Source: Flavobacterium segetis
GTDB taxonomy: Bacteria; Bacteroidota; Bacteroidia; Flavobacteriales; Flavobacteriaceae
Direction: 5' to 3'
Assembly (NCBI RefSeq): GCF_900129575.1
Contig: NZ_FQWE01000001.1
Span: 124,001-188,000, forward strand
DNA: 64,000 nucleotides
Positions 8,714 through 16,784 of this stretch are shown here, one piece after another. The notes below the pieces were generated by a model. That model saw only the letters and a program-made list of their open reading frames with translations, searched no databases and was not told the DNA's origin. Numbering within the stretch: position 1 is the stretch's first letter; each line of letters opens with the position of its first letter. The translations under genes and the position numbers were made by a program.

Positions 8714-9085
8714 ATGGCGAAAAAGACTGTAAATAATGACATCCTACTAGCGAATATCATTAACGGGATTGAAGAAGTAAAAGGTAGTGATATTACAATT
8801 CTTGACTTAAGAGAAATAGATACAGCGGTATGTGATTACTTCATAATATGTAGTGGAAATTCAAATACACAAGTCAATGCCATTGTAGGTTCTATCCAGA
8901 AAACAGTTTCTAAAGAGTTGAAAGACAAGCCTTGGCATGTTGAGGGAACTGATAATGCAGAGTGGGTATTAATGGATTATGTGAATATTGTAGTTCACGT
9001 TTTTCAAAAACACATTCGAGAATATTACAACATCGAAAGTTTATGGGGCGATGCTAAAATAACTACCATTGAAAACAAATACTAA
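8714..9085 (+). CDS. rsfS: Ribosomal silencing factor RsfS
   Basis: The 123-residue Iojap/RsfS family protein contains the characteristic IDTAVCDYFIICSGNSNTQV and PWHVEGTDNAEWVLMDYVN followed by VVHVFQKHIREYYNIESLWG. RsfS binds uL14 on the 50S subunit and blocks subunit joining in stationary phase or starvation. It precedes ftsH by 19 bases on the same strand and is probably transcribed with it. Confidence 0.95.
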   Translation: MAKKTVNNDILLANIINGIEEVKGSDITILDLREIDTAVCDYFIICSGNSNTQVNAIVGSIQKTVSKELKDKPWHVEGTDNAEWVLMDYVNIVVHVFQKHIREYYNIESLWGDAKITTIENKY

Positions 9086-9104
9086 AGACACCTAAAGCAC
9101 AGTA

Positions 9105-11030
9105 ATGGCGAAAGAGAATAATCCTAATCCGAATAAGTTTAAAGTAAGTCCGTGGTTAATTTACACGGCAATTTTATTAATTTTCTTATTTATAAGTTTT
9201 ATAACTGGCGGTTCTAGTTTAAATGAACCTGGACAGCTAACTTCATCTAAATTTAACGAATACTTAAATAAAGGTCAAATTGACAAGGTCACAGTTTATA
9301 ATAAAACAGAAGCTGAAGTGTTTCTTAGTGCAGCTGCGTTAAAAGATGCCGCACACAAGAAAGTATCAAAAGATGTTTTTGATAGACCTAACAAAGGACC
9401 ACATTACACCTTTGACATTGGGAATGATCAGATCTTCCAAAATAAATTGGAAGCTGCAGTTAAGGAAGGGAAGCTTAAAGATTTTAATTTCTTACCAAAA
9501 AATAACTGGTCAGATATTTTGATTAGTCTTTTGCCAATTATAATTATCATCGCTGTATGGATCTTTATCATGAGAAAAATGTCTGGTGGCGGCGCTGGCG
9601 GAGGAGGTCAGATTTTTAATATTGGAAAATCAAAAGCAAAATTATTTGATGAAAAAACCGATATCAAAACAACTTTTAAAGATGTTGCTGGTCTAGAAGG
9701 AGCAAAAGAGGAGATACAAGAAATTGTAGAGTTTTTAAAGAATCCTGAAAAATACACTAACTTGGGTGGGAAAATCCCTAAAGGAGCCTTACTTGTTGGT
9801 CCTCCAGGAACAGGTAAAACCTTGTTAGCGAAAGCAGTAGCTGGTGAAGCACAAGTACCATTCTTCTCATTGTCAGGATCTGATTTTGTTGAAATGTTTG
9901 TAGGTGTAGGTGCTTCTCGTGTGAGAGATTTATTTAAACAAGCTAAAGAAAAATCTCCAGCTATCATTTTTATTGATGAGATCGACGCAGTTGGTAGAGC
10001 TAGAGGAAAAAGCAATATGTCAGGTGGTAATGACGAACGTGAAAATACATTGAACCAATTATTAACAGAAATGGACGGTTTTGGAACTAATTCCAATGTA
10101 ATTGTTTTAGCTGCAACTAATAGAGCCGATGTACTTGATAAAGCATTAATGCGCGCTGGTCGATTTGACAGACAAATTTTTGTTGATTTACCAGACATTA
10201 GAGAAAGAGCTGAAATTTTCCAAGTACACTTAGCACCAATCAAAAAAGTTGAAGGTTTAGATTTAGATTTCTTAGCGAAACAAACACCAGGTTTTTCCGG
10301 AGCTGATATAGCAAATGTTTGTAACGAAGCGGCACTAATTGCAGCGCGTCATAATAAAACAGCTGTGGATAGGCAAGATTTCTTAGATGCTGTTGATAGA
10401 ATTATTGGTGGACTGGAGAAGAAGAATAAAATTATTACACCAGACGAGAAAAGAGCTATTGCAATTCATGAAGCTGGCCATGCAACTGTTAGCTGGATGC
10501 TCGAACATGCCGCTCCGCTTATTAAAGTAACAATTGTTCCCCGAGGTCAAAGCTTAGGTGCAGCCTGGTATTTACCTGAAGAAAGACAAATCGTACGAAC
10601 TGATCAAATGCTAGACGAAATGTGTGCTACAATGGGCGGTAGAGCCGCAGAAAAAGTGACATTCGACAGAATATCAACAGGTGCATTAAGTGACTTAGAA
10701 AAGGTGACTAAACAAGCTCGTGCCATGGTAACAATTTATGGTTTAAATGATAAAATAGGAAATGTTACTTATTATGATTCTTCAGGACAAGGTGATTATA
10801 ATTTTTCAAAACCATATTCTGATGAAACTGCTAAGGTCATCGATGCCGAAATTTCAACTTTAATTGAAGGCCAATACGAAAGAGCAATAAATATCTTAGA
10901 ACAAAATAAAGACAAATTGAACCAATTAGCAGATATCTTAATCGAAAAAGAAGTAATCTTTAAAGACGATTTAGAAGCAATCTTTGGAAGAAGAGAATGG
11001 GACAAAAATCTTGAAGAAGTGGTGTCTTAA
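9105..11030 (+). CDS. ftsH: ATP-dependent zinc metalloprotease FtsH
   Basis: FtsH is a membrane-anchored hexameric AAA+ protease that extracts and degrades misfolded membrane proteins and some cytoplasmic regulators. The 641-residue protein has two membrane segments (about residues 16-36 and 136-156) flanking a periplasmic domain. Next come a glycine-rich linker (161-168), Walker A GPPGTGKT (232-239), Walker B IFIDEID (288-294), the SRH around AGRFDRQ (351-357) and the protease motif HEAGH (455-459). The third zinc ligand lies in the later helical domain. All catalytic residues are present. It ends in a strong hairpin, so the following lipid operon has its own promoter. Confidence 0.98.
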   Translation: MAKENNPNPNKFKVSPWLIYTAILLIFLFISFITGGSSLNEPGQLTSSKFNEYLNKGQIDKVTVYNKTEAEVFLSAAALKDAAHKKVSKDVFDRPNKGPHYTFDIGNDQIFQNKLEAAVKEGKLKDFNFLPKNNWSDILISLLPIIIIIAVWIFIMRKMSGGGAGGGGQIFNIGKSKAKLFDEKTDIKTTFKDVAGLEGAKEEIQEIVEFLKNPEKYTNLGGKIPKGALLVGPPGTGKTLLAKAVAGEAQVPFFSLSGSDFVEMFVGVGASRVRDLFKQAKEKSPAIIFIDEIDAVGRARGKSNMSGGNDERENTLNQLLTEMDGFGTNSNVIVLAATNRADVLDKALMRAGRFDRQIFVDLPDIRERAEIFQVHLAPIKKVEGLDLDFLAKQTPGFSGADIANVCNEAALIAARHNKTAVDRQDFLDAVDRIIGGLEKKNKIITPDEKRAIAIHEAGHATVSWMLEHAAPLIKVTIVPRGQSLGAAWYLPEERQIVRTDQMLDEMCATMGGRAAEKVTFDRISTGALSDLEKVTKQARAMVTIYGLNDKIGNVTYYDSSGQGDYNFSKPYSDETAKVIDAEISTLIEGQYERAINILEQNKDKLNQLADILIEKEVIFKDDLEAIFGRREWDKNLEEVVS

Positions 11031-11053
11031 AGTACATCATTACTCAATTATAT

Positions 11054-11097
11054 AAAAATCTTAATTCAAAAACCTCTTTTGAATTAAGATTTTTTTA
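11054..11097 (+). terminator. Terminator of the rsfS-ftsH operon
   Basis: AAAAATCTTAATTCAAAA (11054-11071) pairs with TTTTGAATTAAGATTTTT (11077-11094) over about 18 bp with a five-base loop. The U-run continues into the next promoter element. Confidence 0.88.
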
Positions 11098-11103
11098 TCT
11101 TTG
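11096..11103 (+). promoter_or_regulatory. -7 element of the LUD-cdsA-psd-ACBP operon
   Basis: TATCTTTG, the commonest form of TAnnTTTG, directly abuts the ftsH terminator and ends 37 bases before the ATG at 11141. Confidence 0.6.
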
Positions 11104-11140
11104 GACGTTTTCAAGTATTAATGAAGTAGTTTAAAAGTGT

Positions 11141-11743
11141 ATGAGTCTTTTTAGAAAAATCTTTGGGTCCAGTAATCTAGCTTCTGATGAAGAAAAAGAA
11201 ACTGAATTTAGTAAACCTTTTACCGAGAATACAACTGCTATCGACGAACTTTTCATTCATAATTTTAAAAAAAATGGAGGTAAGTTTCTCTATTGTGAAA
11301 ATATTAAAGAAATAAAAGAACAATTTGAAAACATCTTAGAAGAAAATGACTGGTTTGAAAGCGACGTGCTTTGTTATGACCCCGCTTTATATGGTATGCT
11401 AGATGATAATAAATTAACGTACAGCAAAACCACTAATCCTAAATTTTTATTTGCAAATTGTGAAAATTTAATAGCCGATGAAGGTTCTATTTTATTCTCC
11501 TCCAAACAAGTTAAACAGCACAAACCAAATGAACTGCCAGAAAACATAATTGTTTTAGGTAAAACGAGTCAAATAATAGGTGAGAAAACAGACGGACTTA
11601 GCGCTATTAAAAGAAAATATATAACAGATTATCCAACTAATATAACGACAATAAAATACTTCCAGAAAGTCCAAGAAGAAGACTTTACTCAATATGGAAG
11701 TTCAGCAAAAAATCTTTATTTACTGCTTTTAGAAGATCTGTAA
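11141..11743 (+). CDS. LUD-domain protein
   Basis: The 200-residue protein fits the LUD (LutC/YkgG-like) family by its overall pattern: an N-terminal helix pair, ILEENDWFESDVLCYDPALY, then NCENLIADEGSILFSS, in which the LIADEGSI/ADTGSI-type motif is the family hallmark, and ENIIVLGKTSQII. LutC takes part in lactate oxidation in Bacillus, but the LutA and LutB partners are absent here and the gene sits two bases upstream of cdsA at the head of a phospholipid operon. Its role is therefore unclear. It might serve lipid metabolism or simply share a promoter. Confidence 0.7.
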   Translation: MSLFRKIFGSSNLASDEEKETEFSKPFTENTTAIDELFIHNFKKNGGKFLYCENIKEIKEQFENILEENDWFESDVLCYDPALYGMLDDNKLTYSKTTNPKFLFANCENLIADEGSILFSSKQVKQHKPNELPENIIVLGKTSQIIGEKTDGLSAIKRKYITDYPTNITTIKYFQKVQEEDFTQYGSSAKNLYLLLLEDL

Positions 11744-11744
11744 G

Positions 11745-12635
11745 ATGAATGAAACTCTAAAACGAGGTATATCAGGCGCTGTTTATATCATATTATTACT
11801 TGTCTCCATTTTATATTCTCTTGAAACTTTTTTTTTGTTATTTGGGATTTTTCTACTCATTGCAATCTATGAATTTTGTAATCTAGTAAATTTAAAAAAA
11901 CCATTTCCTCTGCTCATAGGGTTTTTTATGTATACTATTGTAACCTTAGTTAGTAATTACAATAAAATTACTGAGGAAAAATTAAAAAAAATATTTAACA
12001 TAGATGTAGAACTAGCAGTCAATATACAGCAATTGAATACCGTATTACTGGTAATTTCTCTTGTTGTTCTACTTAAGTGTATTCTATTTTTATTTTACGA
12101 TAGCATACAAACTATCAGCAATTCTTCAAAATACTTATATTTAGTAGGCTATATTATTTTACCTTTTGTGTTTATTACTAAAATTTCATTTGGAATAAAC
12201 GATTATAATCCGAAAATTATTATTGGATTATTTATATTAGTTTGGACTAATGACACCTTTGCTTACATAGTGGGTAAATCTATAGGACGTACCAAATTAT
12301 TTGAAAAGATATCACCTAAAAAAACAATAGAAGGATTTGTAGGCGGAGTATTATTTGCTGTTTTAGCAGGATATATAATTTCAAAATATTACATAAAAGC
12401 AAATCCTGAATTTAGCGATAGATCCATCTTAATTTGGATCTCTATTGCTGTGATTGCAGGGATTGCAGGAACTATCGGCGACCTAATAGAATCTAAATTC
12501 AAGAGAATTGCTGGTGTAAAAGATAGCGGAAGCATAATGCCCGGTCACGGAGGCATACTAGATCGTTTAGATAGTGTTATATTTGTAGCACCAATTATTT
12601 TTTTATTTTATCAAATTTTAAATTATGTTTCATAA
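11745..12635 (+). CDS. cdsA: Phosphatidate cytidylyltransferase (CDP-diglyceride synthase)
   Basis: CdsA makes CDP-diacylglycerol from phosphatidic acid and CTP in the inner membrane, the branch-point precursor of phospholipids. The 296-residue protein has about eight hydrophobic segments and the family signature near the C-terminus: GDLIESKFKRIAGVKDSGS followed by PGHGGILDRLDS, which carries the catalytic Asp residues. It begins one base after the LUD stop codon, and its 3' end overlaps psd by 11 bases, so translation is likely coupled. Confidence 0.95.
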   Translation: MNETLKRGISGAVYIILLLVSILYSLETFFLLFGIFLLIAIYEFCNLVNLKKPFPLLIGFFMYTIVTLVSNYNKITEEKLKKIFNIDVELAVNIQQLNTVLLVISLVVLLKCILFLFYDSIQTISNSSKYLYLVGYIILPFVFITKISFGINDYNPKIIIGLFILVWTNDTFAYIVGKSIGRTKLFEKISPKKTIEGFVGGVLFAVLAGYIISKYYIKANPEFSDRSILIWISIAVIAGIAGTIGDLIESKFKRIAGVKDSGSIMPGHGGILDRLDSVIFVAPIIFLFYQILNYVS

Positions 12636-13278
12636 AGAAGGAATCCAATCCATTTTACTAGGAAGTATTTTTACCGCTATAATCCTTTTACTGTCTGATT
12701 ATTTTATCCAAATCGTTTGGCTAAGAATGGCTGTACAAATTGCTACTTTGCTACTTTTGATTATTATTCTACAGTTTTTTAGAAATCCAAAAAGGGACGT
12801 AATCCTAAATGAAAATCAAATTCTTGCACCTGTAGATGGCAAAGTTGTGGTTATAGAAGAAGTATTTGAAGGAGAATATTTTAAAGATAAGCGTTTGCAA
12901 ATCTCTATTTTTATGTCACCTATTAACGTACACGTAACACGTTATGGACTTAGTGGTGTTGTAAAATTTAGCAGATACCATCCTGGAAAATTTTTAGTGG
13001 CTTGGCACCCAAAAGCAAGTGAAGAAAATGAACGTACCACTATAGTTATCGAAAATAAAAGTTTTGGTGCTGTTTTATATCGTCAAATTGCTGGCGCATT
13101 AGCAAGACGTATAGTAAATTACGCAAAGGAAGGCATGCAAGTTGTTCAGGGAACTGATGCTGGTTTTATAAAATTCGGTTCAAGAGTTGATATTTTTCTA
13201 CCAATAGGAACTCCTATTAACGTGATTTTAAATCAAAAAGCAGTAGGAGGTAAAACTGTGATTGCTACTAAATTATAA
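12625..13278 (+). CDS. psd: Phosphatidylserine decarboxylase proenzyme
   Basis: Psd converts phosphatidylserine to phosphatidylethanolamine. The 217-residue protein is the short (type II) form. Two hydrophobic segments (about 8-24 and 34-51) precede the catalytic domain, with APVDGKV (68-74), MSPINVHVTRYG (97-108) and the self-cleavage site KFGSRVD. Cleavage between G185 and S186 would yield the pyruvoyl group. It overlaps cdsA by 11 bases and its TAA stop shares one base with the ATG of the acyl-CoA-binding protein gene. Confidence 0.95.
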   Translation: MFHKEGIQSILLGSIFTAIILLLSDYFIQIVWLRMAVQIATLLLLIIILQFFRNPKRDVILNENQILAPVDGKVVVIEEVFEGEYFKDKRLQISIFMSPINVHVTRYGLSGVVKFSRYHPGKFLVAWHPKASEENERTTIVIENKSFGAVLYRQIAGALARRIVNYAKEGMQVVQGTDAGFIKFGSRVDIFLPIGTPINVILNQKAVGGKTVIATKL

Positions 13279-13541
13279 TGATTGAAAGAGACCTAGATAC
13301 TCGATTTGCAGAGGCAGTTGAAATAGCAGTTGCAATGACTCAAGCCTCTTTACCTCAGGATGATCAATTAAGACTATATGCTTTGTATAAACAAGCAACT
13401 ATGGGAACTGTAGATCTTAAGCAGAATTCAGCATACCATCTAAGAGATGCTTTTAAAACTAATGCTTGGATGCAAATCAGTCATTTAAGTATTGATGAAG
13501 CAAAAGAAAATTACATCTTAATGATCCATTCCTTAAAATAA
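13278..13541 (+). CDS. Acyl-CoA-binding protein
   Basis: The 87-residue protein matches the four-helix ACBP family: the signature LRLYALYKQATMGTV occupies the second helix, followed by AYHLRDAFKTNAWMQI. ACBPs bind long-chain acyl-CoA thioesters in the cytoplasm; they are less common in bacteria than in eukaryotes. The typical KWDAW is replaced by KTNAW. Its place as last gene of the cdsA-psd operon, with a one-base overlap to psd, suggests it buffers acyl-CoA for lipid synthesis, which is inference. Confidence 0.88.
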   Translation: MIERDLDTRFAEAVEIAVAMTQASLPQDDQLRLYALYKQATMGTVDLKQNSAYHLRDAFKTNAWMQISHLSIDEAKENYILMIHSLK

Positions 13542-13636
13542 ATATTTGGAAAGAATTAATTTTTTTTAAGTTTTATAAGACTTCAACAAAAATAATTTTA
13601 ATCGAAATTTACTAAAAATCGAATGAAAACTAAATT

Positions 13637-14410
13637 ATGAAAAAATCTACATCTTTATTACCTATTCTATTTTTTGTTTTGTTATTACAATCTTGTAATG
13701 ACAAAAAGCTAATTGAAGTTGTCGAAGTCCCTTTACCAACGGTTGTTGAGCAAAAAATAGCAATGGGATCGCCAGATGATATTAAAGCTGACGAAGGTTC
13801 TTTTCAACTTGAAAAATTAGGTTATGCTTACGATGCTTTAGCGCCAAGCATATCAGCTACAACATTAGAACTACACTACTCTAAACATTATTTATCCTAT
13901 ACTAATAATTTAAATAAAGCAATTAAAGATACACCGCTTGAAAACTTAAATATAGAAGAAGTTTTAGCAAAACTAGACCCAAACAATGAAGCTATAAGAA
14001 ACAATGCGGGAGGGTTTTACAACCATTCTTTATATTGGAAATGCATGTCGTCAAAAGGTGGAGGTGAACCAGAAAGTAGCTTGGCAGAGGCTTTAACTCG
14101 AGATTTTGGATCAGTTAATAACTTTATTTCGCTTTTTAAGAATGAAGCTTCACAACAATTTGGCTCTGGTTGGATATGGTTAATTGTCGATCGAGCAGGA
14201 AAACTTCAAGTCACCAGTACTCCTAATCAAGATAACCCCTTAATGCGAAATGCAATAATACCTGGAACTCCAATATTAGCTCTGGATGTCTGGGAACATG
14301 CGTATTATATCGATTATCAGAACAAAAGAGGTAATTATATTGATGCTTTTTTCAGAGTAATTAATTGGCAAAAAATAGGTGAAAGTTACGAAAACACATT
14401 ACAGAAATAA
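13637..14410 (+). CDS. Exported Fe/Mn-type superoxide dismutase (lipoprotein)
   Basis: The 257-residue protein carries a lipoprotein signal (ILFFVLLLQSCN, lipidation Cys at residue 20) followed by about 40 extra residues and then a full Fe/Mn superoxide dismutase: LELHYSKHYLSYTNNL (first metal His), AGGFYNHSLYW (second His) and LDVWEHAYYIDYQN (Asp and third His). GSGWIWLIVD is the usual core. It would dismutate superoxide in the periplasm or at the cell surface rather than in the cytoplasm. Whether it prefers iron or manganese cannot be settled here. A good terminator follows. Confidence 0.92.
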   Translation: MKKSTSLLPILFFVLLLQSCNDKKLIEVVEVPLPTVVEQKIAMGSPDDIKADEGSFQLEKLGYAYDALAPSISATTLELHYSKHYLSYTNNLNKAIKDTPLENLNIEEVLAKLDPNNEAIRNNAGGFYNHSLYWKCMSSKGGGEPESSLAEALTRDFGSVNNFISLFKNEASQQFGSGWIWLIVDRAGKLQVTSTPNQDNPLMRNAIIPGTPILALDVWEHAYYIDYQNKRGNYIDAFFRVINWQKIGESYENTLQK

Positions 14411-14427
14411 ATTTAAAAAATCAGTTG

Positions 14428-14464
14428 AAAAGTGCTGTTCCAATTATGAAACAGCACTTTTTTG
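14428..14464 (+). terminator. Terminator of the superoxide dismutase gene
   Basis: AAAAGTGCTGTT (14428-14439) pairs with AACAGCACTTTT (14450-14461), followed by more Ts. It lies between convergent genes and could serve both. Confidence 0.85.
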
Positions 14465-14497
14465 CATATAAATCTAATTATAAGTAGCTTTCGCTAA

Positions 14498-16375
14498 TTA
14501 ATTCATTTCCAATTGATAGATAAAAGATTCTGATGGTGCGATCTTAATTGTTGCTGTTCCGTCTCCCTTCACAACTTTGAGTATTATAGAATTGTTTTGA
14601 TAAATTTGATCAGTTAATGTATAACGTCCATCTTTTAAATTCCATTTTTGGATAATATCTGATGGTATTTTTAACTCAAAATAACTATCCGTTAACCAAG
14701 AAAAGTTGGTTACAATTATTAATTTTTGATCTTGAGACCAGCGTGCAAAGGCATAAATTCCTGGAGCATATCCTCTAGTGCTACCTTCATTAAAAGTTTG
14801 TATCTCTTGATATTTCCCCATTAATGCTGAACTTCTGATCGAAAAGTTTAATAGTCTTTTATAAAAATCACGAAGTTTTTTTTCTTGTTTTTTTAATTGC
14901 CCTCCGTCAAACATACCATCATTCATCCATCGCTGATGATTAGGCACACCTATATAATCAAAAATGGAAGTTCGTGTTTGTGTTCCAAAGCCTGCATTTT
15001 CTTTGCCAGCCTCACCTACTTCTTGACCAAAATAAACCATAGTTGGTGAAGTGCCTACGGTTGTAGAGTATACCATTAAGGGTTTTCCCTTTTGTGGCGT
15101 TCCCGCAAATTGCTCACTTGCTAAACGTTGTTCGTCGTGGTTATCTAAAAAATGCAACATATTATGTTCAATGTCTTCAAGTCCCGCTTGAATAATTGTC
15201 AACTCATTTGGAGCCGATTTACCTTGAATAATATCTTTGAGTTTATCGTAAGTTTCTACTTTGTCATATAGGTAATCCATTTTGCCCAAATGAATATAGT
15301 TTCGATATTCTTTTGGGTTATACACTTCTGCCAGTAGAAATGCGTCTGGATTATTTACTTTTATTGCAGAATTCATATAACTCCAAAATTCGACTGGAAC
15401 CATTTCAGCCATGTCAAAGCGAAAACCATCGACTCCTTTTGCTGTCCAATATAAAGCAATATCTTTAAATTTTATCCATGAGTTTGGAACATCTTTATTT
15501 TTCCAAAAATCGAAATGGTCTTGATAGGATTTCGTCTCAAAACCTGGCGGTAGTTCTGGAAAATCTTTGGATCCATTAGGTCGGATTCCATAATTTATCT
15601 TCACCGTTTCATACCAATCATTTTTGTCTGGTTTTGCCATTCGAGATCCGTTTCCGGTCCATTTTGCCGGATTTTCTTCAAAATATCCATCAATTAATAG
15701 ATTTTTCTCGCCGTTAAGTGGCACGACACCGTTTGGGACTTCAAATTGAGTTTTAGTAATATAGTAAAAGTTATTGTCTCTTTTATATTCAACTGTAACA
15801 TCATCTTCGGCACCAAAATCTTTTATTCCCACTGGATTGGTCTTACCTTCATATTTGCGAGCGATATGATTGGGAACAATATCAATTAATACTTTCATTC
15901 CCGCCTTGTGCGTTCTCTTGATTAGTGATTCAAATTCTTGTAACCTATTTACTGGATCAACAGCTAGATCAGGATTTACATTATAATAATCCTTGACCGC
16001 GTAAGGCGAACCAGCACGACCTTTGATTACCTCTGGATCATCATTGGAAATTCCAATTGCAGTGTAATCTCTAACTAAAGCATGATGCGGCACTCCGGTA
16101 TACCAAATATAGGTTACACCTAAATCTTTAATTTCGTTTAAAGCTACATCTGTGAAATCATTGAATTTCCCAACACCGTTTTCTTCAATTGTTCCCCAAG
16201 GCTTATTAGTTGTGTTTTTATTTCCAAATAATCGAGTAAATACCTGATAAACCACCTCTTTATTTGCGGTAGAAGTTTCCTTTTGTTTTAAATTCATTTT
16301 TGTTTGACCCGATTTACAAGCTGAAACAAAAATTATTGTGCTCAGACTTATTACCCCTACCGTTTTTTTAATCAT
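14498..16375 (-). CDS. GH13 alpha-amylase family lipoprotein
   Basis: The 625-residue protein has a lipoprotein signal (ISLSTIIFVSACKSG; Cys20) and a GH13 barrel with the conserved regions in order: VLIDIVPNH (region I), GFRFDMAEM (nucleophile Asp), FLLAEVY (acid/base Glu) and FLDNHDEQR (transition-state Asp). It should hydrolyse or rearrange alpha-1,4 glucans at the cell surface or in the periplasm. A C-terminal beta domain (SRGYAPGIYAFARWS onward) ends the protein. No SusC/SusD partners or sugar transporters are adjacent, so it is not in a typical polysaccharide utilisation locus within this window. Confidence 0.92.
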   Translation of the reverse strand: MIKKTVGVISLSTIIFVSACKSGQTKMNLKQKETSTANKEVVYQVFTRLFGNKNTTNKPWGTIEENGVGKFNDFTDVALNEIKDLGVTYIWYTGVPHHALVRDYTAIGISNDDPEVIKGRAGSPYAVKDYYNVNPDLAVDPVNRLQEFESLIKRTHKAGMKVLIDIVPNHIARKYEGKTNPVGIKDFGAEDDVTVEYKRDNNFYYITKTQFEVPNGVVPLNGEKNLLIDGYFEENPAKWTGNGSRMAKPDKNDWYETVKINYGIRPNGSKDFPELPPGFETKSYQDHFDFWKNKDVPNSWIKFKDIALYWTAKGVDGFRFDMAEMVPVEFWSYMNSAIKVNNPDAFLLAEVYNPKEYRNYIHLGKMDYLYDKVETYDKLKDIIQGKSAPNELTIIQAGLEDIEHNMLHFLDNHDEQRLASEQFAGTPQKGKPLMVYSTTVGTSPTMVYFGQEVGEAGKENAGFGTQTRTSIFDYIGVPNHQRWMNDGMFDGGQLKKQEKKLRDFYKRLLNFSIRSSALMGKYQEIQTFNEGSTRGYAPGIYAFARWSQDQKLIIVTNFSWLTDSYFELKIPSDIIQKWNLKDGRYTLTDQIYQNNSIILKVVKGDGTATIKIAPSESFIYQLEMN

Positions 16376-16784
16376 TATAAAGTTTTTAAGACGATTTATT
16401 AGAAATACATCTAAGATAGAATCCCACTGTATTTAAAACTGACCTTTAAAATTAATGTAATTTATTGCAAATAGTGATTTTGGTTTCTTAATTACAATGA
16501 ATTTATTTAAATACCAATAACTACAACGAAAGAGTTATTCTATTTGTTGATAACTTTAGAATTTCTCTCTACGACGATTTTTGATAGAAAATGATTATTT
16601 ATATATTCAATTACATTAGATAATAAATTGACTTTGAGCTAACGCAACTAAATAATTATTCACTTAACAAAAACAATTTATGCCTTTTAAAAATTCGAAC
16701 TCCTTATTTCGCTCTGTTATAAATAAACCTTAATATAGATTAGGATTGTATGCTTTTTCATAAATTTGTTGAAAATTAATTCCA
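16376..16784. other. 409-base intergenic region between divergent genes
   Basis: Very AT-rich and without a credible ORF or RNA gene. TAAATTTG at 16761-16768 fits TAnnTTTG and ends 16 bases before the TTG start of the OstA-like gene, so it is a possible promoter. Nothing else recognisable is seen. Confidence 0.5.

Noticed and set aside
9608..10243. Long antisense open frame opposite the ftsH AAA domain
   Set aside because: It is a shadow of the codon pattern of ftsH; no recognisable domain and composition unlike a real protein.
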